Assembly: GCA_963752325.1 (NCBI GenBank)
Contig: CAVVXU010000005.1
Span: 1,488,001 to 1,552,000, forward strand
DNA length: 64,000 bases
Reading direction: 5' to 3'
Source of the DNA: CAVTJL01 sp963752325
Lineage (GTDB): Bacteria; Pseudomonadota; Alphaproteobacteria; Geminicoccales; Geminicoccaceae
Part shown: one piece after another, positions 8,763 to 18,039 of the stretch
Position numbering within the stretch: position 1 is the first letter of the stretch
Layout: every line of letters starts with the position of its first letter
Translations under genes and position numbers: made by a program
The notes under the pieces: model-generated
Told to the model about the DNA's origin: nothing
The model's input: only the letters and a program-made list of their open reading frames with translations
Database searches by the model: none

Positions 8763-10058
8763 ATGGTCGATCCGAAGCTTCCGAAGTTCGACACGCTGGC
8801 ACTCCATGCCGGGCAGGTCGTCGACCCGCTCACGGGCGCCCGCGCGGTACCGATCTATCAGACCACGTCCTATGTCTTCCGCGACACCGACCAGGCGGCC
8901 GGCCTTTTCAATCTCGAGCGCGCCGGCCACATCTACAGCCGCATCTCGAACCCGACCGTGGCCGTGCTGGAGGAGCGCGTGGCGGCGCTCGAGGGCGGCG
9001 TTGCGGCTGTCGCCACCGCCAGCGGCCAGGCGGCGCTTCACCTCTTGATCGCAACTCTCATGGGTGCCGGCTCGCACATCGTGGCCGCCCGCAACCTCTA
9101 CGGCGGCAGCATCAACCTCCTGCGCCTCACGCTGCCGCGCTTCGGCATCGAGACCAGCTTCGTCGACCCGCGCGAGCCCGACATGCTTGCCGCCGCGATC
9201 AAGCCCAACACACGGCTTGTTCTGGCCGAGGTCGTCGGCAATCCCGGTCTCGAGGTGCTTGACATCCCCCGGGTCGCGGCGATCGCTCACGAGCACGGGG
9301 TGCCGCTCGCGATCGACAACACCTTCACCACGCCCTATCTCTGCCGCCCGATCGAGCATGGTGCCGATATCGTCTTTCACTCGGCCACCAAGTGGCTGGG
9401 TGGCCACGGCGTCGCGATCGGCGGGGTCGTTGTCGACGCCGGCCATTTTGACTGGTTCGCGTCCGGCAAGTTCCCGACCTTGAGCGAGCCCTATGAGGGC
9501 TATCTCGGCGTCACCTACGCCGAGACCTTCGGGCCCGCCGCCTTCTCGGCCCGGGCCAGGACCGAGGGCGTGCGGGACTTCGGCGCCTGCCTCAGCCCCC
9601 AGAACGCCTTCTACATCCTGCAAGGCATCGAGACCCTGCCGCTCAGGATGGCGCGCCACATCAGCAACACACGCGAGGTTCTGGCCTTCCTCGAGGGCAA
9701 CGCGGCGGTGAGCTACGTCCGCCACCCGAGCCTCGAGAGCCACCCCGATCACGCGCTGGCGGCGCGGCTCCTCCCCAAGGGGGCCGGATCGATCATCAGC
9801 TTCGGCGTCGAGGGCGGACGCGCTGCCGGGGCCCGCTTCATCGAGGGCTGCCGCCTCGCCTCCCATCTCGCCAATGTCGGCGACGCCAAGACGCTCGTCA
9901 TTCATCCCGCCTCGACGACGCATCTGCAGCTCGGCGAGGAGCAGCTCCAGGCGGCTGGCCTCAGGGACGACATGATCCGTCTCTCGGTAGGGCTCGAGGA
10001 TCCGGCCGACATCATCGAGGATCTGGCGAGAGCGCTTCGCGCCTCGCAGCGAGGCTGA
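8763..10058 (+). CDS. metY: O-acetylhomoserine sulfhydrylase / aminocarboxypropyltransferase
   Basis: An intact 431-residue PLP enzyme of the Cys/Met metabolism family, which replaces the acetyl group of O-acetylhomoserine with sulfide (homocysteine) or methanethiol (methionine) in the cytoplasm. Visible landmarks are FDTLALHAGQVVDPLTGARA at the N-terminus, the YSRISNPT substrate loop near 58-65, AIDNTFTTPYL near 184-194 (Asp binding the PLP nitrogen) and SATKWLGGHG with the PLP lysine at 210. The C-terminal HPASTTHLQL and IRLSVGLEDPADIIEDL segments are typical of MetY. A leader with a terminator hairpin precedes it, so attenuation is possible. A second methionine gene, homocysteine methyltransferase, lies 7 kb downstream. 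Confidence 0.92.
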   Translation: MVDPKLPKFDTLALHAGQVVDPLTGARAVPIYQTTSYVFRDTDQAAGLFNLERAGHIYSRISNPTVAVLEERVAALEGGVAAVATASGQAALHLLIATLMGAGSHIVAARNLYGGSINLLRLTLPRFGIETSFVDPREPDMLAAAIKPNTRLVLAEVVGNPGLEVLDIPRVAAIAHEHGVPLAIDNTFTTPYLCRPIEHGADIVFHSATKWLGGHGVAIGGVVVDAGHFDWFASGKFPTLSEPYEGYLGVTYAETFGPAAFSARARTEGVRDFGACLSPQNAFYILQGIETLPLRMARHISNTREVLAFLEGNAAVSYVRHPSLESHPDHALAARLLPKGAGSIISFGVEGGRAAGARFIEGCRLASHLANVGDAKTLVIHPASTTHLQLGEEQLQAAGLRDDMIRLSVGLEDPADIIEDLARALRASQRG

Positions 10059-10083
10059 GCGCAACGATCAGGCGAGGCGGTGC

Positions 10084-10872
10084 ATGACCATCCCGGCCGA
10101 CCCGATCTTCATCTCGACCTATGGCCGCACGGCCGTGCGGGGCGCACGGGCGGCTTTTCTCCTGCACGGCGCCGGCATGGACCAAAGTGTCTGGACCCTC
10201 CAGGGTCGGCACCTCGCCTTTCACGGCTGGAACGCCATGGCCGTCGACCTTCCGGGCCACGGCCGATCCCACGCCCAGCCCCCGCTCGCCAGCGTCGAGG
10301 AGGCGGCCGACTGGATCCTCGAGGTCGCGGCAGGCGCCGTCGAGGGGCCCGTCGTATTGATAGGCCATTCGCTGGGTGCCCTGATCGCGCTCGAGGCGGC
10401 CGCGCGCGGGGGCAATCGCGTTTCCCACCTCTGCCTGCTCGGCGCTGCCGCGGCAATGCCCGTCCATAGGGACCTTCTGGCGCTCGCCGACGCAGAAGAC
10501 CGCAAGGCCGTGGATCTCATGCTCGACTGGGGCTTCGGCCGGCGCGGCAGGCTCGGCGGCAGCGCCATGCCCGGCGGCTGGCTTCTCGGCACCGCCCGCA
10601 ACCTGCTGCTGCGCGGCAACCCCGCCGTGCTCGCGAGCGACCTCCACGCCTGCGCCGCCTATCAAGGGGGCGAGGCGGCGGCGGGCCGTGTGTGCTGCCC
10701 TACGCTCGTCATCGTGGGCGAGGAGGATCGGATGACCCCGGCGCGGGCCGGACGGGCGCTGGCCGGCAAGATCGCCGATGCACGGGTCGTCGCGATCGCG
10801 GAAGCCGGGCACATGATGATGGTCGAGACGCCGGATCAGACCCTGGACACGCTGCGCGGCTTTCTCGACTGA
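10084..10872 (+). CDS. Alpha/beta hydrolase
   Basis: A 262-residue alpha/beta-fold hydrolase lying 25 bases after metY on the same strand. The oxyanion motif LLHGAGMD is at 27-34, the nucleophile elbow GHSLG puts the serine at 96, the acid is Asp215 in GEEDRMTP, and the base is His243 in AGHMMM. The complete triad argues for an active esterase or lipase-like enzyme. Its pairing with metY suggests co-transcription, but I see no evidence that it acts on homoserine esters: it lacks the length and lid of MetX. It ends tail to tail with the acyl-CoA ligase, six bases apart. The substrate is unknown. Confidence 0.8.
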   Translation: MTIPADPIFISTYGRTAVRGARAAFLLHGAGMDQSVWTLQGRHLAFHGWNAMAVDLPGHGRSHAQPPLASVEEAADWILEVAAGAVEGPVVLIGHSLGALIALEAAARGGNRVSHLCLLGAAAAMPVHRDLLALADAEDRKAVDLMLDWGFGRRGRLGGSAMPGGWLLGTARNLLLRGNPAVLASDLHACAAYQGGEAAAGRVCCPTLVIVGEEDRMTPARAGRALAGKIADARVVAIAEAGHMMMVETPDQTLDTLRGFLD

Positions 10873-10878
10873 GCGGGG

Positions 10879-12519
10879 TCAGTCCAGCTCCTGGGCCTTG
10901 CTCCTCAACTCGTACTTTTGGATCTTGCCGGTGGATGTCTTGGGCAGGGGGCCGAAGACTACGTGCTTCGGGACCTTGTAGCGCGCCAGGTGCTCGCGGC
11001 ACCAGGCTATGACCGTCTCGGCCGTGAGGTTGCTTGCGGAGGGCTTCGGCGTCACGAAGGCGCATGGCGTCTCGCCCCACTTGGCGTCGGGCCGGGCCAC
11101 CACGGCGGCCTCCATGATCGAGGGATGGAGATAGAGCACCTCCTCGACCTCGAGCGAGGATATGTTCTCGCCGCCCGAGATGATGATGTCCTTGGAGCGA
11201 TCCTTGACCTCGGCGTAGCCGTCAGGATGCAGAACGGCGAGATCGCCCGTGTGATACCAGCCGCCGCGGAACGCGTCCTCGGTGGCCGTCGGGTTCTTGA
11301 GATAGCCCTTCATCACCGTGTTGCCGCGAAGCATGATCTCGCCCATCGTCATGGCGTCGGCCGGCACCGGCTGCATGGTCTCCGCGTCCGCCACCATCAT
11401 CTGGCTCATCGTCGGGTAGCGCTGTCCTTGCCGCGCCATCAGCGATGCGCGCCGGTCCATCGGCTGCTCTCGCCACGCCTCGTGCTCCACGCACCAGGTG
11501 GCCGGCCCGTAGACCTCGGTCAGGCCGTAGAGATGCACCACATGGAATCCCAACGCCTCCATACCCGCGATCACAGCGCTGGGTGGTGCTGCTCCGCCGG
11601 TCGCGATCTCGACCGTTTGCGGGAAGCGGCGGCGCGTCTCCTCAGGCGCGTGGATCAGCGTGGTGAGCACGACAGGCGCCCCGCACATATGCGTCACGCC
11701 TTCGCGCTCGATCAGCTCGAAGACCCGAGCCGGCTCCATCTTCCTGAGGCAGAGATGCGTGCCACCGACGGCGGTCACGGCCCAGGTGAAGGTCCAGCCG
11801 TTGCAGTGGAACATCGGCAGCGTCCAGAGATAGACCGAGCGCGGGCTGAGGCCGAGAACAAGCGCGCTGCTCATGGCGTTCAGGAAGGCGCCACGATGAT
11901 GGTAGACGACGCCCTTGGGGTTGCCTGTGGTCCCTGAGGTGTAGCAGAGCGAGATCGCATCCCATTCGTCCTCGGGCGGCGCCCACGCGAAAGAGGGGTC
12001 GCCGGTGTCAAGCAGCGCCTCATAGTCCATCACCCCGAGACGCTCGCCCGGTGCAGCCGGATCGACGATGTCGATCACGACGATGTCGCGTCCGGCATGG
12101 GCCAGCGCCTCGCGCATCACGGGCGCGAGCTCGCTGTCCGTCAGCAGCACCTTGGCCTCGCCATGCTGCAGGATGAAGCCGATCGAGGCGGCGTCGAGGC
12201 GGATGTTCAGAGCGTTGAGCACTGCCCCCAGCATCGGGATGCCATAGTGCGCCTCGAGCATCGGCGGCGTGTTGGGGCACATCACCGCCACGGTGTCGCC
12301 GCGGCCGACGCCGAGCCGCGCAAGCGCGCTCGCCAGCCGGCGGCAGCGCGATGCGACCTCGCCCCAGCTGCGGCGTTCCTCGCCATAGATCACCCCGGTG
12401 CGCTCGGGAAACACCGCCTCGCACCAGGCAAGAAAGTCGAGAGGCGTGAGGGCGACATGGTTGGCGGCCCCGCGCGCCAGTCCGGCGTCGAAGATCCCCT
12501 GTGGGTTGCCCACCGTCAT
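10879..12519 (-). CDS. Acyl-CoA synthetase (AMP-binding enzyme)
   Basis: An intact 546-residue adenylate-forming ligase. The P-loop-like motif YTSGTTGNPKG is at 193-203, LYGLTEVYGP is the A5 motif, WYHTGDL is motif A7 and KTSTGKIQK, with the catalytic lysine, is near the C-terminus. The N-terminal NALNIRLDAASIGFILQHGE and CNGWTFTW segments are typical of the medium-chain / 3-methylmercaptopropionyl-CoA (DmdB-like) and plant AAE-type ligases. It activates a carboxylic acid with ATP and CoA in the cytoplasm. The exact acid cannot be read from sequence. It is followed by the exopolysaccharide polymerase gene on the same strand, 17 bases upstream, and that closeness is probably coincidental in function. 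Confidence 0.88.
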   Translation of the reverse strand: MTVGNPQGIFDAGLARGAANHVALTPLDFLAWCEAVFPERTGVIYGEERRSWGEVASRCRRLASALARLGVGRGDTVAVMCPNTPPMLEAHYGIPMLGAVLNALNIRLDAASIGFILQHGEAKVLLTDSELAPVMREALAHAGRDIVVIDIVDPAAPGERLGVMDYEALLDTGDPSFAWAPPEDEWDAISLCYTSGTTGNPKGVVYHHRGAFLNAMSSALVLGLSPRSVYLWTLPMFHCNGWTFTWAVTAVGGTHLCLRKMEPARVFELIEREGVTHMCGAPVVLTTLIHAPEETRRRFPQTVEIATGGAAPPSAVIAGMEALGFHVVHLYGLTEVYGPATWCVEHEAWREQPMDRRASLMARQGQRYPTMSQMMVADAETMQPVPADAMTMGEIMLRGNTVMKGYLKNPTATEDAFRGGWYHTGDLAVLHPDGYAEVKDRSKDIIISGGENISSLEVEEVLYLHPSIMEAAVVARPDAKWGETPCAFVTPKPSASNLTAETVIAWCREHLARYKVPKHVVFGPLPKTSTGKIQKYELRSKAQELD

Positions 12520-12536
12520 AGCTCGCCTCCCTCACC

Positions 12537-13807
12537 TCATCCTTGGGCCGACGTGGCCTGGGCTCCAATCGGGCCCCGGCCGATCCTATCGCGGCGGGAA
12601 AGCGTCGTCAGCGGCCCTGCGCCTGCGGCCCGTTCCTCCTCGATCGTCTGGATCAAGGTGGCGAGGACGAGGATCAGGCTGGTCGATTGGTAGATGGCGT
12701 TCAGATAGTTCTGAAGGAGGCATTGGGCGACCATGTCCGCCAGGATCGCCAGGATCAGCGCCCGACGCGTTCCGTCTCCGTCCAAGCGGGCGGCACGGAC
12801 GCCGCGGCTCAAAAGGAAGCCCAGCAGCAGGAGAACGAAGGCGAGGCCCAAGGGGCCAGCCTCGACGTAGAAGCGAATGAGCTCATTGTGCGGCCATTCG
12901 AGCAGCCCGCCGCCGCCGAGTGGCGGGCGCGTCCTGGCGAGCGTGTCGCGAACCGCGCCCAGGCCCAGACCCAGGGGATGGTCCAAGGCGGACCGCAGCC
13001 AGTGCAGCTGGCTGGTCCAGCGACCCGAGGAGTAGTCGCCCACGCCCTGGCCCAGCAGCCGGTGAAGAAACGCGTCGCTGACGAGCCAGGTGTGCAGGAG
13101 GAAGGCGAGGGCCAGCCCCCCGGCCAGAGCGATGGTCCGCCTCAGGCAGCGCCCAGGCTCACAGGCAGCCAGGGCTTGGAGAAGTACGAAGACGGCGAGC
13201 GTCACGAAGATGGTGCGCGTCGCGGTGAGAAAGATCGTCACGCAGGCCACCGCCGCAACGAGCATGTGGGCGAGCCAGACGGGCCTGCTTCTCAGGCCAG
13301 GGAGGCGCGCAGCCGTCACGAGCAGCGTGATGACGGCGAGGCTGCTGTAGGCAACCACCGAGCCGGAGAAGTCATAGCGAACGAGCTCGTCGTGCCCTTT
13401 GATATCCGGCTCGACAAGGCCCGCCGCCGAGGTCGCAATCGTGATCAGCAGGTAGAAGGCGAGAAGGCGCCAGACCAGCTCGGCAAGGTCGCGTCGAAGC
13501 CAGCGCGCGGGCGAGGCTGGGGGCGATCAGGAGCACGATGATGGGCAAAAGGATCTTGTAGTCGAGGAGCTGCGTGCGCGGGCCGGTGTCGAGGATCGCG
13601 ATTGCCGCGAGGAGAATGAGCAGGATGATGGGGACTGTCCTCGGTCGCCCTGACGACGGCGGATGCGTCAGAAGGGCGAAGAGCAGCGAGCGCGCCCAGC
13701 GCGGCGAGATAGCCCGTGATCCGAAGCTCGGCCACACCCAATGCCTGGGCGACGTCGGCCGAGAGGAACATGAACAGCATCACCGTGATCAGCAGCATGC
13801 GCGCCAA
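12537..13807 (-). CDS. Wzy/WaaL-type O-antigen ligase or polymerase, frameshifted
   Basis: A polytopic membrane protein. The N-terminal frame gives MARMLLITVMLFMFLSADVA, the middle gives TVPIILLILLAAIAILDTGP, and an intact 273-residue C-terminal frame contains several membrane helices, then the periplasmic loop SSGRWTSQLHWLRSALDHPL and GLGLGAVRDTLA, followed by WPHNELIRFYVEAGPLGLAF. The 'R...W...A...P..G.G' and 'HN.....E.G..G' patterns are characteristic of the Wzy_C/O-antigen ligase superfamily. Two frame breaks (near 13680 and 13440) interrupt it; the corrected length is about 420 residues, which is usual. It would polymerise or ligate lipid-linked repeat units on the periplasmic face. It is divergent from the nucleotidyltransferase gene. 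Confidence 0.75.
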
Positions 13808-13901
13808 GCCGACGTCTCCTTGCAGCTCGATCGACTATCGATGCCATTGACGTCGTCTTTCAACTAATGATTGATTATCGGCTCTTGCATTGAGCCATGT
13901 G

Positions 13902-14580
13902 ATGATCGCTCCCAAGCCCAAAGCCTTCCCGATCGCCCCATCCGCGCCCTGGCTCGCCACGGCGATGCAAAGCTGCATCGGCATCCTGGCCATCAACTGG
14001 CTGTGCCAGGGCATGCGGGGCATGGATGGAAAGGAGCTGTCCTTCAGGCTCCTTCTCGAGGTGGCCGTCTGGCTTCTCGTCTTCGCGGGACTTGCAGCAG
14101 CCGGGGCGGGAAGCGCGACGGCTGCCATCATCGGCTTGCCTGCCGCGCACAGCTTCAGCTTTCTCGTAAACGGCCAGCTCTGGGTCTGCGTCCGGTACTG
14201 CCGCTTCTACGACCGCGATCCTCGGGCGCTCGAGCGGTTCCTCGACCGCGCCACCGTCACGCTCCGCCGCTGTCCGTGGCTCGAGGAAGCCTTGTGCATC
14301 GGCTCACAGGGAGACGGAGCGGGCGCTGACCCGGCGTTCCGACATCGATCTCCGCCTGATCTTCCCGCCTGGAGCTGCCGCCTGGGTCCGGACGAACCTG
14401 CTGCTGCTACGGCTGCGCGCCTGGGCCCTCTTTGCCCGCATTCCGCTCGACCTCTACGCCTACAGCTCGCTGGGCTCGCTCAAGAGATTTCGCCAGAGCG
14501 AGCCACTGCTCGTCCTGGTTGACAGGCGTAATCGCATCCGCGACGGCCTGGCCCACCGCACGCTGGTGGTCAGGCCGTGA
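13902..14580 (+). CDS. Membrane-anchored nucleotidyltransferase-domain protein, one frameshift
   Basis: The N-terminal ~110 residues are membrane-associated, with hydrophobic runs at ATAMQSCIGILAINWLC and LLLEVAVWLLVFAGLAAAG and through SATAAIIGLPAAHSFSFLVN. A soluble region follows: VCVRYCRFYDRDPRALERFL, then IGSQGDGA, a frame break near 14320, then LTRRSDIDLRLIFPPGAAAW. GS...RRSDIDLRL is the pol-beta-type nucleotidyltransferase signature hG[GS]...DhDh with both metal-binding aspartates. Starts at TTG 13890, GTG 13899 or ATG 13902 are possible; I prefer the ATG. Its stop overlaps the next gene's GTG (GTGA), so it is coupled to the PssD-like gene. A role in the polysaccharide pathway is inferred from context only. 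I do not recognise the whole-protein family. Confidence 0.65.
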
Positions 14581-15045
14581 GCGCGCCTAGGTGGATCGAG
14601 CGTCGGCGCACCTGCCTTGCCTACTCGGCTGGCGGTCACCTTGCGGAGCTGGAGCGGGCGACCGAGGGGATCGTCTTCGAGGACTGCTTTCACGTCACCT
14701 ACGCGGGTGGACGGGCGCCCGAGCGATCGGGCCGCATCCACCACGTCCTCCATCCGCGGCGGACCGTCTGGCGCACGCTCGTCAACGCGGCTCAGGCACT
14801 GCTCATCCTTGTCCGGCAAAGGCCTCGCCTCATCATCTCCACAGGAGCGGACGTCGCCGTTCCGATTCTCGTCCTGGGCAAGCTCATGGGGGCGCGAGTC
14901 GTCTTCATCGAGACCGGCGGCAGCCTCGAGCCCAGCCTGGCCGGACGGCTGGTCTACCCGATTGCCGACCTCTTCCTCGTCCAGTGGCCGGAGAAGCTGC
15001 GGGCGTTCCCCCGGGCCGTGCTGAGCACGCGGCCTACTCTTGTGA
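14577..15045 (+). CDS. PssD/Alg14-like glycosyltransferase accessory subunit
   Basis: The N-terminus CLAYSAGGHLAELERATEGI carries the GGH loop of Alg14/PssD/EpsE proteins, which anchor and activate an Alg13-type catalytic partner. Later segments RPRLIISTGADVAVPILVLG, VFIETGGSLEPSLAGRLVYP and LFLVQWPEKLRAFP complete the roughly 150-residue fold. As written the frame runs straight into the PssE-like domain. However, a single-base indel near 15030 would end it at the TGA at 15043-15045, overlapping the GTG at 15042 as GTGA. That is the same coupling seen at the upstream junction, so I annotate two genes. It starts with GTG at 14577. Likely transfers a sugar to the lipid-linked primer together with the next protein. 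Confidence 0.75.
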
Positions 15046-15540
15046 TCTTCGTTGCCGTCGGCACCTTCATGCACGGCTTCGACGAGCTCATCGAAGCCGC
15101 GGATCGCGCCTGCGCCGCCCTGGGGATGCTCGGCTTGGCGCAGATCGGCCACTCCCGTGCCACCCCACGGTGGCTCGCCTGGCAGCGCTTCCTCACGCCC
15201 GAGGCGCTCGCGCGCGAGATCGGCTTGGCGAGCATCGTCGTCTGCCATGGCGGCATGGGCCTTCTGGGAGAGGCCATGCGCGCACGGCGACCCATCGTGG
15301 CCGTGCCGCGGCGTGGACCCACCGAGCCGCTCCCACCCGGCGGGCGACCAGCTGCCGTTCCTTCGGCGACTGGCCGAACGGCATCCTGTCCACCTATGCG
15401 AGAAGCTCGACGAGCTGGAAGGGTTGTTGGCTCACGTCGCCGCCAAGTGCGCGCCGCCGGTCGACTACGATCTCAAGACCGATCTGCCCTACCGCCTCGC
15501 GTCCTATCTGCAAGCTACCTCTGTCGAGCGAGGCGGATGA
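15042..15540 (+). CDS. PssE/Alg13-like glycosyltransferase catalytic subunit, frameshifted
   Basis: This opens VIFVAVGTFMHGFDELIEAA, the standard 'VTVGT..F.F..L' beginning of Alg13/PssE, and contains IVVCHGGMGLLGEAMRARRP, the 'SHGG.G....AL...RP.I.VPR' donor-binding motif. The frame then breaks near 15330. The other frame supplies GDQLPFLRRLAERHPVHLCE and the C-terminal helix to a TGA at 15538-15540. Corrected length is about 165 residues, normal for PssE. With PssD it forms a membrane-associated two-subunit GT28 enzyme on the cytoplasmic face. In rhizobia this pair adds glucuronic acid to the lipid-linked glucose of exopolysaccharide; whether the same sugar is used here is unknown. Confidence 0.75.
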
Positions 15541-15549
15541 GGATGCCGG

Positions 15550-15774
15550 TCAGTGACCGGCCTCGTCGTCGTAGCCGCGCCGGTGGCTGACGAAAACAAG
15601 CGCCATCAAGCCACCCGCCAGAAGGATCGTGAACAAGATCCCAAGACCGAGCGCGATCATCCCGTGAAGGCTGATCACGGTATTGCCGATCTGCTGCCAG
15701 ACCCAGATGGAGACGAGCGCCGTGGCAACCAGCAGGGCCCCCAGAACACCCGTAACGGCAACGTTCATACGCAT
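15550..15774 (-). CDS. Small two-helix membrane protein, unknown function
   Basis: A 74-residue protein with an N-terminal helix VAVTGVLGALLVATALVSIW and a second helix LGLGILFTILLAGGLMALVF, separated by a short loop, and a charged tail SHRRGYDDEAGH. It is tail to tail with the PssE-like gene, ten bases apart. A small bitopic or hairpin membrane protein of this type could be a regulatory or scaffold subunit, but no family is recognised. Confidence 0.6.
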   Translation of the reverse strand: MRMNVAVTGVLGALLVATALVSIWVWQQIGNTVISLHGMIALGLGILFTILLAGGLMALVFVSHRRGYDDEAGH

Positions 15775-15896
15775 GAGTGCCTCGATGCCCTCGATCGGGC
15801 ATGGTCAAGAAGGCGTCAATTCATGGCGAGCGGCTTGTGCCCCCGCATGACTGATAGTTAAGACGCCATAGTCATCCCTTCCAGGCCGATAATTGA

Positions 15897-16580
15897 ATGA
15901 CCGATCTGCGCGTTCGTCGCCACACCGAGGTCCTGGCTGCCACGGTCCCGCTCGCGGGCCGGCGCGTGGTCGAGGTCGGGAGCGGCGCCGGCGCTCTCCT
16001 GGGCTGGGCGCGACGCCAGGGCGCGATGGCGATCGGCGTGGAGCTCGAGCAAGGGCAGCTCGAGCGCGCCGTCCAGAGCGCTCGGCCCGGCGGGCCTCGT
16101 TCGTGCGGTGGGCGAGGCGCTGCCGCTCAGCGCCGAGACCATGGACATCGTCCTCTACTTCAACAGCCTCCACCACCTTGCCCCGGCCGTCCATCCTGCG
16201 GCCCTGGCCGAGGCCGCCCGGGTGCTTGTGCCGGGTGGCGATCTGGTCGTCGTCGAGCCGTTGGCAGAGAACGACTATTTCGAGCTCCTGCGCCCGATCG
16301 AGGACGAGACGGAGGTAAGGGCGGCAGCCACCAGCGACCCTGGCCGATCCTGGGCCGGCTTGGCTGCATGTGGCCGAGGAGCGCTACCTCACCTACGTGA
16401 CCCAGCGCTCACCCGAGGATCTCGCGCGGTCGTTCCTGGCGGCCGATCCGTCGCGCGAGGCAGCGCTGCGCGCGAACGCGCCTTCCTCGCTCGAGGCTTT
16501 CGAGCGCCTGGGCGAGCCGGTCAGCCGAGGGGCGCCGGTTCGCCCAGCCGATGCGCCTCAGCCACCTGCGGAAGGCCGCG
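15897..16580 (+). CDS. Class I SAM-dependent methyltransferase, frameshifted
   Basis: Motif I, VVEVGSGAGALLGWARRQGA, gives the SAM-binding glycine loop, and IGVELEQGQLERA follows with the acidic residue that contacts the ribose. After a frame break near 16080 come EALPLSAETMDIVLYFNSLH and HHLAPAVHPAALAEAARVLV-PGG, the post-motif II/III region of Methyltransf_11 proteins. After another break near 16320, TYVTQRSPEDLARSFLAADP forms a C-terminal helix region. The RFAQPMRLSHLRKA peptide just before the acetyltransferase probably belongs to its C-terminus. Corrected length is about 225 residues. The substrate is unknown. Similar SAM methyltransferases sit in many glycan loci, but the neighbour here is an acetyltransferase. 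Confidence 0.65.
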
Positions 16581-16611
16581 CCCGCCCGCTGCGCCATCGA
16601 GGAGGCCTGCG

Positions 16612-17020
16612 GTGCCGCGGATCGCGCTGCCGCTTTCGCTATCCGCCTCGAGGTCTTCGTCGCGGAGCAGGGGGTGCCGCCCGAGGCCGAGCTCGACAAT
16701 TGGGACAGACAGGCCAGGCACGCGCTGGTCCGGCTCGACGGCCAGCCAGTCGCGACACTCCGCTGGCACCGCACGGATGACGGTCGAGCCGTGCGAATAG
16801 GCCGCGTGGCCGTGCGGCGCCTCTATCGGCGATCGCGGCATCGGCCGCCAGACTGATGCTCTGGCTCCTGGACCGCCTGGATCGGGAAGGCACCTCGGTC
16901 ACGCTTCTTCATGCGCAGGTCCAGGCCCGAAGCTTCTACGAGCGCCTGGGCTACGTCGGTAGAGGGCCAGCCCTTCACCGAGGATGGTATCCTCCACATC
17001 GCGATGCGGCGCGAACTCGG
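16612..17020 (+). CDS. GNAT family N-acetyltransferase, frameshifted
   Basis: The protein contains AIRLEVFVAEQGVPPEAELD, HALVRLDGQPVATLRWHRTD and IGRVAVRRLYR, then after a frame break near 16830 RGRGIGRRLMLWLLDRLDRE, SFYERLGYVG and FTEDGILHIAMRREL. The 'F..EQGVP...E.D..D' opening and R-G-x-G-I-G acetyl-CoA loop identify the ElaA/YjcF-like GNAT subfamily. A GAGGAGG lies just upstream of a GTG at 16612, which I take as the start, although the frame there is disturbed. The 3' end converges on the homocysteine methyltransferase gene, and the exact stop is obscured by indels (a TAG lies near 17031 in an adjacent frame). The substrate is unknown. Confidence 0.6.
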
Positions 17021-18036
17021 CCGTCAGATAGCAGATCAGCTCCGCCGTCGACGGTTCCGCGGCCCGCTCGCGCGGAGCCGCATCGGTGCTCGGCGTCGCC
17101 ACCGGACCGAGGGCAGCTTCGATCATGGCCAAGTCCGGCGAGTTGCCCGGGCGACGTGCGGTCCAGCTCGTGGCGCATCGCGGCCAGGTGCTCGGGACCT
17201 GTGCCGCAGCAGCCGCCGATGATGCGGGCCCCGGCATCGCGGGCGAGGCGCGCATAGGCGGCCATGACCTCCGGCGTGCCGCTATAGTGGATCTGGCCAT
17301 CGCGGAAGACCGGCACACCGCAGTTTCCTTTGGCGACGATGACCTCGTCGCCATCGCGTCGGCCGGCCATGGCGAGCAGCGTCATGAGCAGCTGCGCCGG
17401 ACCAATGCCGCAATTCGCTCCATAGGCGCTGGGCTTGGCAGGCAGGCCGCGGAAGAGGTCGATCGCCGCCTCTGGGGTCGTGCCCATCATGGTTCGACCG
17501 TTGGTGTCGAAGCTCATCGTCGTGACGATCGGAAGACCGGTCCGCTTCGCGCCAGCGACTGCCGCCGCGAGCTCCTCGCCGGCCGACATCGTCTCGATCC
17601 AGAGCAGGTCAACCCCGCCCTCCGCCAGGGCCAAAGCCTGCTCGGCAAACGCTTCGGTGGCCTCCGCCGGCTCGAGCGTTCCGAGCGGTGCAAGGATCTC
17701 GCCGGTCGGTCCCATGGACCCGGCGACGAGGACGCGCCGATCTCCGTCGCGGGCTGCGGCGCGGGCGACGCGGGCCGCGGCACGATTGAGCTCGGCCACG
17801 CGATCCTCGGCGCCGTGGAGCTTCAGCCGGAAGCGGTTGCCGCCGAAGCTGTTCGTCAAGATGATGTCCGAGCCGGCCTCGACGAACGAGCGATGCACGC
17901 TCGTCACCCTCTCGGGGTGCTCGACGTTCCAGAGCTCGGGGCTGTCACCGCTGGTGAGCCCGCGAGCGAAGAGGCCCGTGCCCATCCCGCCGTCGGCCAG
18001 CAGCAGGCCGCGCTCACCGAGCAATCGTTGCAGCAT
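16975..18036 (-). CDS. bmt: Betaine-homocysteine S-methyltransferase
   Basis: Residues 1-300 are intact: LLLADGGMGTGLFARGL near 10-27, then GSDIILTNSFGGNRFRLKLH, VAGSMGPTGEILAPLGTLEP, YGANCGIGP with a zinc-binding cysteine and GARIIGGCCGTGPEHLAAMR with the paired zinc cysteines. These are the HCP-type homocysteine methyltransferase ligands. It transfers a methyl group to homocysteine to make methionine without cobalamin. The closest match I recall is rhizobial Bmt, which uses glycine betaine. A frameshift near 17150 separates the main body from a C-terminal piece reading SPDLAMIEAALGPVA, so the true stop is probably near 17030 rather than 16975. It lies three bases from the DUF1289 gene on the same strand. 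Confidence 0.85.
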   Translation of the reverse strand: MLQRLLGERGLLLADGGMGTGLFARGLTSGDSPELWNVEHPERVTSVHRSFVEAGSDIILTNSFGGNRFRLKLHGAEDRVAELNRAAARVARAAARDGDRRVLVAGSMGPTGEILAPLGTLEPAEATEAFAEQALALAEGGVDLLWIETMSAGEELAAAVAGAKRTGLPIVTTMSFDTNGRTMMGTTPEAAIDLFRGLPAKPSAYGANCGIGPAQLLMTLLAMAGRRDGDEVIVAKGNCGVPVFRDGQIHYSGTPEVMAAYARLARDAGARIIGGCCGTGPEHLAAMRHELDRTSPGQLAGLGHDRSCPRSGGDAEHRCGSARAGRGTVDGGADLLSDGRVRAASRCGGYHPR

Positions 18037-18039
18037 CGG

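Noticed and set aside
14577..15540. A single fused PssD-PssE (Alg14-Alg13) protein
   Set aside because: The frame is open across the junction, but a one-base change near 15030 gives a TGA overlapping a GTG (GTGA), the same coupling seen at other junctions here, and PssE begins exactly there. In a region full of indels, two genes are more likely than a true fusion.
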